DNA from: Streptomyces coeruleorubidus
GTDB lineage: Bacteria; Actinomycetota; Actinomycetes; Streptomycetales; Streptomycetaceae
Length of the DNA: 64,000 nucleotides
Assembly: GCF_028885415.1 (NCBI RefSeq)
Contig: NZ_CP118527.1
Span: 2,108,001 to 2,172,000, forward strand
Reading direction: 5' to 3'
The notes beneath the pieces are model-generated. The model had not been told where the DNA came from, searched no databases, and saw only the letters and a list, made by a program, of their open reading frames with translations. The position numbers were made by a program, and so were the translations under genes. Of this stretch, positions 26,277 to 36,970 are shown piece after piece. Position 1 is the first letter of the stretch. Each line of letters opens with the position of its first letter.

Positions 26277-28361
26277 TCAATCTTCAGTCGATGCGCTACG
26301 GATTTCGCAGGCGTCAGGTTCCGGTTTCCGGTGTGAGTCGCCGTGGGAGGCCGCTACGGGCTCTTCCTCGTCCTCCTGGTGCTCGCCGAGGATCCGCTCG
26401 GCGGCGCCCCGGTGCAGCCGGGCCGACGCGGGGTCGCCGAGGTGCTCCAGGGTGTCGGCGACTCGCAGATGCAGCGCGGCCTGCAACCGCGGGTCCTCGG
26501 CCCGCCGCGCCCACTCCACGGCCTCCCGGCAGGTGCGCAGGGACTCCTCGGGGCGGCCCGCGTACTCCTGGACCCGCGCCAACTCGCTCAGGGCGCGCGC
26601 CTGGGCGCCCACGTCGCCGTCCTTGCGGTGCCCGGCGATCGCCGCGCGCCAGTTCCGCAGGGCCTCGCCGTAGCGGCCCGCGTAGGTGTGGGCGGCGGCG
26701 ATCCGCCCGTACAGCCGGGCGGCGTCGGCGCGCTCGTCCCGGGCCAGCCGCTCGACCAGGGCCCGGCCGAACCAGTCGGCGGCCCGGTCGAAGTCGCCGA
26801 GCTCCAGATGCGCACCGCCTACGGATTCCATCGCGCGGCCGGTCGCATACGGATCGTTCACCTCGCGTCCGGCGTCCAGCGCGGCCCGGTAGCGGGCCAG
26901 GGCGTCGTCCGTGCGGCCGGTCCGGGCGTCGAGATCGCCAAGGTTCAGCAGGGCGGCGGCCCGCTCGCGGGGCAGGTTCCGGCGCTCGGCCACATCGAGG
27001 ACCAGGCCGTGGATGACGTACAGGTCGGGCGCCGCCGCCTGGGTGCCGACATGCGCCACCATGGCCCGCACCAGCTGGGACATCAGCCGCCGGGCCAGGG
27101 TGTCGAGCTGCCCGTCGGCGACCGCGAGCCGGGCCGAGGCCAGCAGGGCGGGCCGGGTCACGCGCAGCCACTCGGCGGCCGCCCGCGGCGTGGGAAAGCG
27201 CAGGGCACGCGGCAGGTCGAGGAGCTTCTGACGGGCCTGGGGGCTGTCGGTCTCGGTGATCGCCCGGCAGGCCTGGAGCAGTCGTACCGTCCGCTCCAGC
27301 ATGCGGGCGCGGGCCAGCTGGAGCTCGGCCGGGCGCTCGTGGCGCTCGGCGAGGACGCGGAGCCGGTCGTGCAGACAGCCCGGCACCTCGTACTGCGGCA
27401 GCGGCGAGTCCACCGCGTGCAGGAAGCCGAGGGCGACGAAGTCGTCCAGGGTCGTGCGGGCGCCGGCGACCGAACAGCCGGCGAGCGCGGAGGCGGTCTG
27501 CGGGTCGACGAGTCCGGCCGGGGCGAGGGCGAGCAGGCGCAGCATCCGGGCGGCGGTGGCGGGCAGGGCGGCGTAGGCGAGGCGGAAGACCCGGTTCAGC
27601 GCGGTCCCCTCGGCGTCTTCGGCGCGCAGTTGCTTGGCGAGGTCGGAGACGGCCGCCTTGGGGCGGGCGGCGAGCCAGCCGCCCGCCAGCATCAGCGCGG
27701 CCGGCTGCCCTTGGCACTCCTCGGCGAGGCCCTCGGCGGCCCGGGGGTCGACGGTGATGCGGACCGAGCCGGTGTGCCGGGACAGCAGTTCCACCCCGGA
27801 CTTGGCGTCCAGGCCGCCCAGCGTGCACGGGCGGACGTCCGAGATGCCGGTCAGCGGGCCCTCGGAGACCGCGACGACCAGGCAGTCCGGGGTGTCGGGC
27901 AGTAGGGCGTCGACCTGCTCGGCGTCGGCCGCGTCGTCCAGCAGGAGCAGCGCCCGGCGGTCGGCCAGGGCGGTGCGCAGGGCGTCGGTGAGGTCGTCTT
28001 CACAGGCGCCGGCCGGGGCCTGCCGGCCCAGTGCGGCGAGCAGTTCCCGGGCGGTGTGCTCGACCGGCACGGGGGTGCCGTCGGGGTCGCTCAGGCGGGC
28101 GCGCAGCACCCCGTCCGGGTAACGGTCGGCGACCTGCCGTACGAGCTCCTCGGCGAGTGCGGTGCGCCCCGATCCGGGCCGGCCGGCGATGAGCAGCACG
28201 CGCGCGCGTGGGGGTTTGCGGCCGGCGAGGGTGTCGAGGCCGGCGCGCTCGATGTCGGCACGCAGTTCCTTCAACTCCCGTGTGCGGCCCAGGAACCGGC
28301 TCTCCCCGGAAGCGTGTCCGGTCAGCCGCACGGCGCCTGTCTCCACGACCTGATCCGTCAC
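26277..28361 (-). CDS. STAND (NB-ARC-like) ATPase with TPR repeats, AfsR-related
   Basis: The 694-residue regulator-like protein begins with an ATPase module (FLGRTRELKELRADIERA, P-loop at 60-67, Walker B ALLLLDDAA, then GLAEECQGQPAALML like the GLPLA motif). A helical arm follows, then about six C-terminal TPRs from residue 430 on. It lacks the N-terminal SARP DNA-binding domain of AfsR, so it is more likely a signalling scaffold or a partner of another regulator. The P-loop reads GRPGSGRT, with Arg66 where lysine is expected. I chose the GTG at 28361, which has GGGAG eight bases upstream. Confidence 0.82.
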   Translation of the reverse strand: MTDQVVETGAVRLTGHASGESRFLGRTRELKELRADIERAGLDTLAGRKPPRARVLLIAGRPGSGRTALAEELVRQVADRYPDGVLRARLSDPDGTPVPVEHTARELLAALGRQAPAGACEDDLTDALRTALADRRALLLLDDAADAEQVDALLPDTPDCLVVAVSEGPLTGISDVRPCTLGGLDAKSGVELLSRHTGSVRITVDPRAAEGLAEECQGQPAALMLAGGWLAARPKAAVSDLAKQLRAEDAEGTALNRVFRLAYAALPATAARMLRLLALAPAGLVDPQTASALAGCSVAGARTTLDDFVALGFLHAVDSPLPQYEVPGCLHDRLRVLAERHERPAELQLARARMLERTVRLLQACRAITETDSPQARQKLLDLPRALRFPTPRAAAEWLRVTRPALLASARLAVADGQLDTLARRLMSQLVRAMVAHVGTQAAAPDLYVIHGLVLDVAERRNLPRERAAALLNLGDLDARTGRTDDALARYRAALDAGREVNDPYATGRAMESVGGAHLELGDFDRAADWFGRALVERLARDERADAARLYGRIAAAHTYAGRYGEALRNWRAAIAGHRKDGDVGAQARALSELARVQEYAGRPEESLRTCREAVEWARRAEDPRLQAALHLRVADTLEHLGDPASARLHRGAAERILGEHQEDEEEPVAASHGDSHRKPEPDACEIRSASTED

Positions 28362-28548
28362 GGGCCACACTCCCGTCCCACCACACGCACAAGCCCGCCG
28401 GGACTCCGGTCCGGGCGTGAACAGAGCCTAGTTCACGCTCTGCAACGCCCCGGCCGGAGCACGACGGGCACGGCGGGCACATCCCCCGATCGGATCAGCC
28501 GATCTTCACACCACAAGCGGGGCAGGCTCCCGGTCAACCGTCAGCGGG

Positions 28549-28767
28549 TCATCGTGCCGCCCGGTGGGTGCGGCGAACCGGCGGGGCGGTCTGACGGCGC
28601 CTGAGCATCTGCTGCCCGTGGTCGGCGATGACGGCGCGCGCGTCGGCCGGGGTCCGCCACCGCGCCGAGTACGTCGGGCACGCCTGGGGCGACCCCGACC
28701 CCCCGACCCCGACCCGGATCCGCCACCCGCCCTGCCGCCGCAGGCGCCGCTGCCACCGAGGCGGCAG
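28549..28767 (-). pseudogene. Possible small gene or remnant, Trp/Arg-rich, no proper start
   Basis: This minus-strand frame shows a strong third-position GC preference over about 60 codons and reads PRWQRRLRRQGGWRIRVGV, then CPTYSARWRTPADARAVIAD and a stop at 28549. That pattern suggests coding DNA rather than chance. I find no ATG or GTG in frame after the upstream stop, only a CTG at 28767. A GTG in the neighbouring frame (28777) could have been the start before a frameshift in the G-rich stretch near 28690-28710. No family is recognised. Otherwise the gap from 28362 to 28853 shows nothing. Confidence 0.3.
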
Positions 28768-28853
28768 GGCCCGTCACCCAGGCAGCGTGCCAGCGGCCGC
28801 ATCCACCGCCCGACCCGGTTTGGCCACCCGGTTCCGCCCCACCCCCGGAGGGT

Positions 28854-29480
28854 TCACGCCTCGAACGGACGCGCCGGCCACGGTGCCTGGGCCGGGCGCA
28901 GGGCGTCCAGGCCGTCGCCGGCTCGCGCGGCGACCAGGGAGAGGACGCCCACGACGAGGCAGGTGTTGTGCAGGTCTCCGGCCAGCACGCCCCGGACGAG
29001 ATCCTCGACCGGCACCCGGTCGAGCTCCATGTCGGCCTCTTCCTCCTCGACCGCGAAGCGCTCGCCCTCGGCCTCGGACAGATCGCGGGCGAGGAAGATC
29101 CGGACGGCCTCGTCGCAGCCGCCGGGGGTGGTGTACACGTCGGTCAGCACCCGCCAGTCCTCGGCCTTGACGTGCGCCTCCTCGTACAGCTCGCGCTGCG
29201 CGGCGTGCAGCGGGTTCTCGCCGGGGACGTCGAGCAGACCGGCCGGGATCTCCCACAGCTTGTGGCGCACGGGGTGGCGGTACTGGCGCAGGACCAGGAC
29301 GCGGTCGGCCTCGTCGAGGGCGAGGACGGCCACGGAGCCGGGGTGGACCTGGTAGTCGCGGCCGACCACGGTGCCGTCGGGCATGACCACGTCGTCGGTG
29401 CGGACGGAGGTCTTGTTGCCCACGAAGGGGGTGTCCGTCGCCCGGATCTCCCACTCCTCCGGGGTGTCCTTGATCGTCAT
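28854..29480 (-). CDS. Nudix hydrolase, ADP-ribose pyrophosphatase-like
   Basis: The 208-residue enzyme probably splits ADP-ribose or similar nucleoside diphosphate sugars. The Nudix box is read from LLDVPGENPLHAAQRELYEEA, so the glutamates are intact. The usual Gly after EE-x is replaced (EEAHV). It has the N-terminal strand of the ADPRase subgroup (ATDTPFVGNKTSVRTDDVVMPDG) and the proline/glycine segment VYTTPGGCDEAVRIFLARDL. I chose the ATG at 29480; the longer frame reads through the upstream hairpin. It is downstream of pyrG, but a strong hairpin lies between them. Confidence 0.88.
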   Translation of the reverse strand: MTIKDTPEEWEIRATDTPFVGNKTSVRTDDVVMPDGTVVGRDYQVHPGSVAVLALDEADRVLVLRQYRHPVRHKLWEIPAGLLDVPGENPLHAAQRELYEEAHVKAEDWRVLTDVYTTPGGCDEAVRIFLARDLSEAEGERFAVEEEEADMELDRVPVEDLVRGVLAGDLHNTCLVVGVLSLVAARAGDGLDALRPAQAPWPARPFEA

Positions 29481-29497
29481 GCCTGTCCTTCCAGGTA

Positions 29498-29521
29498 CCC
29501 GGCACGACTGAACGTGCCGGG
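29498..29521 (-). other. Hairpin in the pyrG-Nudix spacer
   Basis: A 9-bp stem CCCGGCACG/CGTGCCGGG with a 6-base loop sits about 18 bases upstream of the Nudix ATG. It could be a second terminator arm or a leader structure for the Nudix gene. Confidence 0.5.
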
Positions 29522-29540
29522 CCCGACGTGCGAAAAGAAA

Positions 29541-29575
29541 CCGGGGTGCACACCCTTTGAAGGGATGCACCCCGG
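29541..29575 (-). terminator. Terminator after pyrG
   Basis: A 10-bp outer stem (29541-29550 with 29566-29575) encloses a second short stem CCCTT/AAGGG. It starts 20 bases after the pyrG stop on the minus strand. Confidence 0.7.
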
Positions 29576-29594
29576 CCACCGTACAACTGGTGTG

Positions 29595-31259
<1,665 letters not shown>

Positions 31260-31773
31260 GACGGGGCTCCCGTGGTCGCGGTCTGGGGGTGCGGTGCGGC
31301 TGCCTGCCGGAGAGATTTCCGGGGGTTGCCGTCGCTGCGGTTCGGGGGTTTGCTGCCCACCGGTCCACGGGCTACCAGCGTATCAGCGCCGCGGGGCGAT
31401 GGCTTCCGGCCACGCTCCGCGCACGCGCCGACACGGAGACGGTCACCCTCACCGGTCTCTCACCCGTTGCTCACTCCTTCGGTGTACTCGCCTTGCCCGG
31501 AGCGGCACCCAGATCATCTGCATAGGTCGTATCCTGCTCGGACACTCGCTGCCGAGCCCGCCCGGCCCCACGGCAACCACCCTCCGCCCGTAAGCACCGG
31601 AACAACGTGAGCTCGTCAGTTCGTTGAGCAACAATTGGCACTTTGCATCACGGCAGAGCGACCTGTTTTGCTTCATCGCTCAACGATGGATTGCAAGACT
31701 GCTGAAAACCCCCTTGACCGCACTAGCGACAGCCCCCTCGTGGGGTGACGTGGCCGTTCGACTGGAGTTGCAC
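31260..31773. promoter_or_regulatory. Divergent regulatory region between pyrG and the GH15 gene
   Basis: About 510 bases with no credible gene. The right part (about 31590-31740) is AT-richer than the genome. It contains the inverted repeat TCGTTGAGC (31622-31630) and GCTCAACGA (31678-31686), separated by 47 bases, and TTGACC at about 31713. The longer GH15 frame would begin inside it at 31624, but the first 50 residues are unlike the family. Confidence 0.5.
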
Positions 31774-33576
31774 GTGGCCGGGCGCATCGAAGATTACGCA
31801 CTCATCGGAGACATGCAGACCGCTGCCCTGGTCTGCCGGGACGGCACAGTGGACTGGCTGTGCCTGCCCCGCTTCGACTCGCACGCCATCTTCGCCGGCC
31901 TGCTGGGCAACGAGGAGCACGGCTTCTGGCGGCTCGGGCCCGCGTACGCCTCCGACCAGCAGCCGCCCACCGCGGCCCGGCGCAGCTACCGCGGTGACTC
32001 GCTGATCCTGGAATCCGAGTGGGACACCCAGCGGGGCACGGTCCGCGTGACCGATTTCATGCCGCCCCGTGACGGCGCTCCGCAGCTGATCCGGATCGTG
32101 GAGGGCGTCTCGGGCCGCGTGCCGATGCGCTCGGCGCTGAGGATGCGGTTCTCCTACGGGCGGGTGGTGCCGTGGGTGCACAAGCACGAGGGGCGCACGG
32201 TGGCCGTGGCGGGCCCCGACTCCGTGTGGTTCGACACATCCGCCGAGACCTACGGCAAGTCCCTGACGACGTACGCGGACTTCACGGTCGCGCCGGGTGA
32301 CCGGATCGCGTTCACGATCTCCTGGCAGCCCTCGCACAAGGAGCCGCCGCCGCTGCCCGAGCCGGAGCAGTCGCTGGAGGCGACGGAGGACTTCTGGCGC
32401 GAGTGGGTCGACCACTGCACGTACCACGGGCCGTACCGCGAGGCCGTGGTCCGCTCGCTGATCACGCTGAAGGCCCTGACGTACGCCCCGACCGGCGGCA
32501 TCGTCGCCGCGCCGACCACCTCCCTGCCGGAGGACATCGGCGGCGTCCGCAACTGGGACTACCGCTACACCTGGCTGCGCGACGCGGCGATCACCCTGTC
32601 CTCGCTGCTGCGCACCGGCTACCGCGAGGAGGCGCGCGCCTGGCGCGAGTGGCTGCTGCGGGCCGTGGCCGGCGACCCGGAGAACCTGCAGATCATGTAC
32701 GGCATCGCCGGCGAGCGCGAGCTCGGCGAGGCGGAGCTGGACTGGCTGCCGGGCTACGAGAACTCCACCCCGGTCCGGGTCGGCAACGGCGCCGCGCACC
32801 AGCTCCAGCTGGACGTCTACGGCGAGGTGACCGAGGCCCTGCACCTGGCCCACATGACGGGCCTCGCGCGCAACGACTACGCCTCGCTGCTCCAGCTGAA
32901 GCTGATCCGCTACCTGGAGGACCACTGGCAGGACCCGGACGAGGGCATCTGGGAGGTGCGCGGCCCGCGCCGCCACTTCGTGCACTCCAAGGTGATGGCC
33001 TGGGTCGCCGTCGACCGCACGATCAAGCTGATCGAGTCCGGCGACGCCGACGGGCCGCTGGAGCGGTGGAAGGAACTGCGCGACGACATCCACCGGGACG
33101 TGTGCGAGAAGGGCTACGACAAGGAACGCAACACCTTCACGCAGTCGTACGGCTCGAAGGAGCTGGACGCGTCGCTGCTGCTGATCCCGCAGATGGGCTT
33201 CCTGCCGCCGGACGACAAGCGCGTCATCGGCACCATCGAGGCGATCCAGCGGGAGCTGTCCACGCCGGACGGCTTCATCCTGCGCTACCCGACGCAGGGC
33301 GACAACGAGGGCGTCGACGGCCTGCCCGGCGACGAGGGCGCGTTCCTCGCCTGCTCGTTCTGGATGGCCGACGACCTGGCGATGATCGGCCGCGTGGACG
33401 AGGCCCGCAAGCTGTTCGAGAAGCTGCTGTCGCTGCGCAACGACCTCGGCCTGCTGGCGGAGGAGTGGGACCCGCACCTCCAGCGCCAGGTCGGCAACTT
33501 CCCCCAGGCGTTCAGCCACGTGCCGCTGATCGACACGGCGCTGCGTCTGACGGCTTCGGGGGCCTACGGGGGCTGA
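31774..33576 (+). CDS. Glycoside hydrolase family 15 protein, trehalase-like
   Basis: The 600-residue cytoplasmic GH15 enzyme resembles the mycobacterial-type trehalase group. It has the N-terminal beta-sandwich signature IEDYALIGDMQTAALVCRDGTVDWLCLPRFDS. The catalytic alpha/alpha barrel includes NWDYRYTWLRDAAITL (general acid region) and LLAEEWDP near the C-terminus (second acidic residue). I chose the GTG at 31774 because GGAG lies six bases upstream and the family begins there. It hydrolyses an alpha-linked glucoside, most probably trehalose, a spore reserve in Streptomyces. Glucan is an alternative substrate. Confidence 0.88.
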   Translation: MAGRIEDYALIGDMQTAALVCRDGTVDWLCLPRFDSHAIFAGLLGNEEHGFWRLGPAYASDQQPPTAARRSYRGDSLILESEWDTQRGTVRVTDFMPPRDGAPQLIRIVEGVSGRVPMRSALRMRFSYGRVVPWVHKHEGRTVAVAGPDSVWFDTSAETYGKSLTTYADFTVAPGDRIAFTISWQPSHKEPPPLPEPEQSLEATEDFWREWVDHCTYHGPYREAVVRSLITLKALTYAPTGGIVAAPTTSLPEDIGGVRNWDYRYTWLRDAAITLSSLLRTGYREEARAWREWLLRAVAGDPENLQIMYGIAGERELGEAELDWLPGYENSTPVRVGNGAAHQLQLDVYGEVTEALHLAHMTGLARNDYASLLQLKLIRYLEDHWQDPDEGIWEVRGPRRHFVHSKVMAWVAVDRTIKLIESGDADGPLERWKELRDDIHRDVCEKGYDKERNTFTQSYGSKELDASLLLIPQMGFLPPDDKRVIGTIEAIQRELSTPDGFILRYPTQGDNEGVDGLPGDEGAFLACSFWMADDLAMIGRVDEARKLFEKLLSLRNDLGLLAEEWDPHLQRQVGNFPQAFSHVPLIDTALRLTASGAYGG

Positions 33577-33596
33577 ACGGTCCCGACCGGGCGGCC

Positions 33597-34246
33597 ATGG
33601 CTTCCCCCTCGAAGGCGGGCGCGGCCCTCACCGCGCTCCGACCTCGAAGGCGGGCGCAGCCATCACGGCGCTCCGCGAGGATCTGACCGGCGACGTGTTC
33701 GCTCCGGACGACCCGGGCTACGACGAGGCCCGGGCCGTCTTCAACGCCACGATCGACCGGCGGCCCGCCGTGCTCGCGCAGTGCGCCGGCTGCTGACGTA
33801 CGCCGGCGGCGAGCGGAACCACTGGTCGGCGGAGTACCTGACGGGCTGGCCCGACGACTTCGTGGACGTCTTCTGCGCCCGGGCCGAGTCCATGCCGGTG
33901 CCGACCGGCACCCCAGCACGTGCTGTTCCCGCAGGGCGGGGCGATCGCCGGCGGCCCGGGCGAGTGTCCCGTGCCCTACCGCCACGCGCCCTGGGCGGTG
34001 CATCCCTTCGGCATCTGGGAGGACCAGGCGGACGACGAGCGGTGCGTGCGGTGGGTGCGGGACGTGCGCGCCGGCGTGCGGCCGTGGAGCACCGGCGCCG
34101 TCCACCTGAACTTCATCGGCGAAGAGGGCACCGAGCGGGTGGTCGCGGACCTGGGCGACGAGAACACCCGGCGGCTGGCGGAGCTGAAGCGGCGTTACGA
34201 CCCGGACAGCGGGTTCCGCTGCAACTGCAACATCACGCCGGCCTGA
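33597..34246 (+). pseudogene. Broken FAD-linked oxidase (berberine-bridge-enzyme type)
   Basis: Three pieces in different frames match one oxidoreductase. From about 33597: MASPSKAGAALTAL, continued after the repeat by REDLTGDVFAPDDPGYDEA up to VLAQCAG. From about 33790: LLTYAGGERNHWSAEYLTG. From about 33915: HVLFPQGGAIAGG, with the C-terminal BBE domain ending GFRCNCNITP. A 35-base tandem duplication shifts the frame near the start. The FAD-binding core (several hundred bases) is missing at about 33785-33796. A further frame change lies near 33912. The gene cannot make a functional enzyme. Confidence 0.85.
33608..33675 (+). repeat. 35-bp tandem duplication inside the broken oxidase
   Basis: Two 33-base copies (33608-33640 and 33643-33675) match at 30 of 33 positions with a period of 35. 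As 35 is not a multiple of three, this shifts the reading frame. Joining the first copy's start to the end of the second restores the expected N-terminus. Confidence 0.85.
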
Positions 34247-35189
34247 GGGCCGTGAGCGTCCGTTCCCCCGCCGGGTCGCCCGCCGTGGCCGGGACCAGGG
34301 CGATCTCGTCGAGGCCGGCCTCGGCATAGGCGTCGATGCGGGCGCGGACGGTGTCGACGTCTCCGACGAGGGCGACCGTGTCCGCGGCCTCGGGCGGCAG
34401 GGCCCGCAGCAGGGTGTCCGGGTCGGCTCCCTTGGCGGCCAGTTCGACGACCGCGGCGAGCCCCGCCTCGACGAACATGTCGCTGTAACCCGGCACGGTG
34501 AGATAGCCGACGACGCTGCGCAGGACCTGCGTGAGCGTCTCCGGCTCCGGGTCCACGGCGGCGGGCAGCCACGCGGCCAGCCGGGGCGGCCTGCGCCCGG
34601 CCCGCTCGGCGGCGGCGAGCATCCGGGCCCGCAGCATGCGGACCTGCTCGGGGGAGACGAGGTCGAGCAGCATCCGGTCGGCGTGCCCGGCGGCCGCGGC
34701 GACCGCGCGTTCACCGAACGCCGCGACGGTGAGCATGCCTCCGGGCGGCGGAAGGCGGCGTAGGAAGCCGCTGCCGGGCACGATCGGCTCGCCCGGCCGG
34801 CTGTCCATCAGCGCGCGCACGGCCGCCGCCGACTCCGCGAGGGCGGCGGCGGGCCGGGTCCGCGGCCTGCCGTGCACGCCTTCGACGACCCTCTTGCTGG
34901 ACGTGCCCAGGGCCACGCCGACGGGCCGGCCGGTGACGGCCGCGGTGGACGCGGCGCCCCGGACGATGGTGAGCGGGTCGCGCACCGACACCGGCACGGG
35001 CCCGGCCGTCAGCGTCGCCTGCCCGGTGGCCGCGCCGATCGCCGTCGCCAGGACGAACGAGTCCCACGTCGGCCCCTCGCCCGCCCACACCTCCCGGTAG
35101 CCGAGCCGGTCGGCGAGCACCGCGACCCGCAACGGCTCCTCGACCGGACTGTCGTCCTCCCGCCCTACCGCGACCACGCTCATGTCCAT
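34233..35189 (-). CDS. LLM-type (F420-dependent-like) oxidoreductase
   Basis: The 318-residue luciferase-like monooxygenase superfamily protein is a TIM barrel with the N-terminal EEPLRVAVLADRLGYREVWAGEG segment, LATAIGAATGQATLTAGPVPVSVRDPL, and a late GDVDTVRARIDAYAEAGLDEIALVP strand-helix. In actinobacteria such proteins often use F420H2, though FMN is possible. It overlaps the convergent pseudogene by 14 bases. It is divergent from the PucR regulator, so PucR may control it. The substrate is unknown. Confidence 0.82.
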   Translation of the reverse strand: MDMSVVAVGREDDSPVEEPLRVAVLADRLGYREVWAGEGPTWDSFVLATAIGAATGQATLTAGPVPVSVRDPLTIVRGAASTAAVTGRPVGVALGTSSKRVVEGVHGRPRTRPAAALAESAAAVRALMDSRPGEPIVPGSGFLRRLPPPGGMLTVAAFGERAVAAAAGHADRMLLDLVSPEQVRMLRARMLAAAERAGRRPPRLAAWLPAAVDPEPETLTQVLRSVVGYLTVPGYSDMFVEAGLAAVVELAAKGADPDTLLRALPPEAADTVALVGDVDTVRARIDAYAEAGLDEIALVPATAGDPAGERTLTALRPA

Positions 35190-35209
35190 GACCGCGCCCG
35201 TACCCGATC

Positions 35210-35236
35210 GATCACGCGGTAATCCCGTGAGTGATC
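35210..35236. promoter_or_regulatory. Candidate operator between the LLM gene and pucR-like gene
   Basis: Nested inverted repeats: GATCAC (35210-35215) with GTGATC (35231-35236), and TCACG (35212-35216) with CGTGA (35226-35230). They are centred in the 104-base divergent spacer. Such a site could bind the PucR-type regulator encoded next to it. Confidence 0.4.
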
Positions 35237-35293
35237 GTCCCGGGGCCGCTCCGGAGATGTCCGGAAGGCACCCGCGCGGGTAGCGTCCGGCAC

Positions 35294-36937
35294 ATGGACA
35301 GCGGGACGGACAGCGGCTACGACACCCAGGGCGCCGGAATCACCGTGCAGCGGGCGCTGGAGCTGCCGGGTCTGCGCAGCGGGCTGCCGGAGGTGCTGGC
35401 GGGCGCCGACCGGCTCGGGCGGACCGTGCGCTGGGTGCACGCCGGTGAGGTGCCGCACATCGCCTCGCTCCTCAAGGGCGGCGAGCTGCTGCTGACCACG
35501 GGCTACGGCCTCGGCACCCGCCCGGCCGAACAGCGGGCGTTCGTACGCACGCTGGCCGAGCGCGGCATCGCCGCCCTGGTCGTGGAGCTCGGCCCGCGCT
35601 TCACCCGGCTGCCCGCCGCCCTCGTCGACACGGCCCGTTCGGCCGGACTGCCGCTCGTCCAGCTGCACCGCGAGGTGCCCTTCGTCACGGTCACGGAGGA
35701 GATCCACACCGAGATCGTCAACGGCCACTACGCACTGCTCCAGCGGGCCGAGGAGGTGCACCGGCGGTGTACCGAGGCCCTGCTGGGCGGCGGCGGGGTG
35801 CCCCAAGTCCTCGGCATCCTGGGCGACTTCGGCGGCAACCCCGTCTTCCTGGAAACGGCGGACGGGCAGTTGCTGTACGCCGCCGGGGCCGGTCCCGAGG
35901 GCGCGGACCCGCTCCAGGTGTGGGAGGGGCTGCGCGCCCAGCACAGGGACGAGCCGCCGCTCGCGGGCTCGGTCCTGGTGGACGTGCCGGGCGGCGGGCC
36001 CGGCAGCGGGGGCGTGCGTGCGCGGCTCGTCCTGCTTCCCGTACGGACTGCCCTGGCACCGGTGCACCGGATGGCGGCCGAGCGGGCCGCGGACATCCTG
36101 GCCGTGGTGCTGATGCAGGCACGGCAGGAGGAGGAGCTGGCGGCGCGCGGGCGCGGCGACTTCCTCACGGATCTCGCCGAGGGGCGGGTCACGGCGGAGG
36201 ACGCCCCGGCGCAGGGGCGCGTGCTGGGCTTCCGGCCGGGCGACGGCCCGCTGCTGCCGGTCGCCATGCGGCTCGGGGACGCCCCGACCCCGGGGGGAGG
36301 CTGGGCCGTGCTGGCCCGGGCGGTGTCCGAGGAACTGGCCTCGGTGGGCGTGCCGGTGCTGCTCGGGGTACGGCCGGTGGAGGGCCGGGTGCTGGTGCTG
36401 CTGGGGTTGCGCTCGGAGCCGGAGCGGGCGACGGTCGCGGACCGGGTGGCGGCGGCGCTGCGGGCCGGTGTCGAACGGGCCGGGATGCTGCGGCCGGGCG
36501 GGCCGCCGCCCGTGGTGGTCGTGGGGGTGGCCGGCGGCTGGACGGCCGCGGCGTCGGGCCTGCGGCACGCGGCCGAGACGGCCACGGCGGCCCAGGGCCT
36601 GCCGGACCGGCCGTGGTACGACGCCCGGCGCCTGGACATCGACCTGCTGCTGTGGCGGCTGCGTGACCATCCGGACCTGGCCGCCTTCGTCGACCGGGCC
36701 CTCGGCCCGCTCCTGGAGCACGACCGGCGCTCCCGGCCGCCGCTCCTGCCCACCCTGTCGACCTACCTCGCCCACGCGGGACGCAAGGCGGAGACCGCCC
36801 GGGAGCTTCACCTCAACCGGCAGACCCTCTACAACCGCCTGGCGCGCATCGGGGAGTTGCTGGGCACGGACCTCGACGACCCGCAGACGGTACTGGCCCT
36901 CAGCCTGGCCCTGCGGGCCCGCAGGCACGTTCTCTAG
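35294..36937 (+). CDS. PucR-family transcriptional regulator
   Basis: The 547-residue protein has an N-terminal PucR domain (about residues 12-130: TVQRALELPGLRSGLPEVLAGADRLGRTVRW). A central GGDEF-like/CdaR region follows, and the C-terminal HTH_30 (LSTYLAHAGRKAETARELHLNRQTLYNRLARIGELLG). PucR relatives control purine, amino acid or polyamine catabolism. The ATG at 35294 was used because the DNA upstream is the divergent promoter region. It is divergent from the LLM oxidoreductase, its most likely target. A GGDEF active site is not apparent. Confidence 0.88.
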   Translation: MDSGTDSGYDTQGAGITVQRALELPGLRSGLPEVLAGADRLGRTVRWVHAGEVPHIASLLKGGELLLTTGYGLGTRPAEQRAFVRTLAERGIAALVVELGPRFTRLPAALVDTARSAGLPLVQLHREVPFVTVTEEIHTEIVNGHYALLQRAEEVHRRCTEALLGGGGVPQVLGILGDFGGNPVFLETADGQLLYAAGAGPEGADPLQVWEGLRAQHRDEPPLAGSVLVDVPGGGPGSGGVRARLVLLPVRTALAPVHRMAAERAADILAVVLMQARQEEELAARGRGDFLTDLAEGRVTAEDAPAQGRVLGFRPGDGPLLPVAMRLGDAPTPGGGWAVLARAVSEELASVGVPVLLGVRPVEGRVLVLLGLRSEPERATVADRVAAALRAGVERAGMLRPGGPPPVVVVGVAGGWTAAASGLRHAAETATAAQGLPDRPWYDARRLDIDLLLWRLRDHPDLAAFVDRALGPLLEHDRRSRPPLLPTLSTYLAHAGRKAETARELHLNRQTLYNRLARIGELLGTDLDDPQTVLALSLALRARRHVL

Positions 36938-36970
36938 AGCCCGGGGGCTCCAGGCGAGGGGCCGGGGGCG

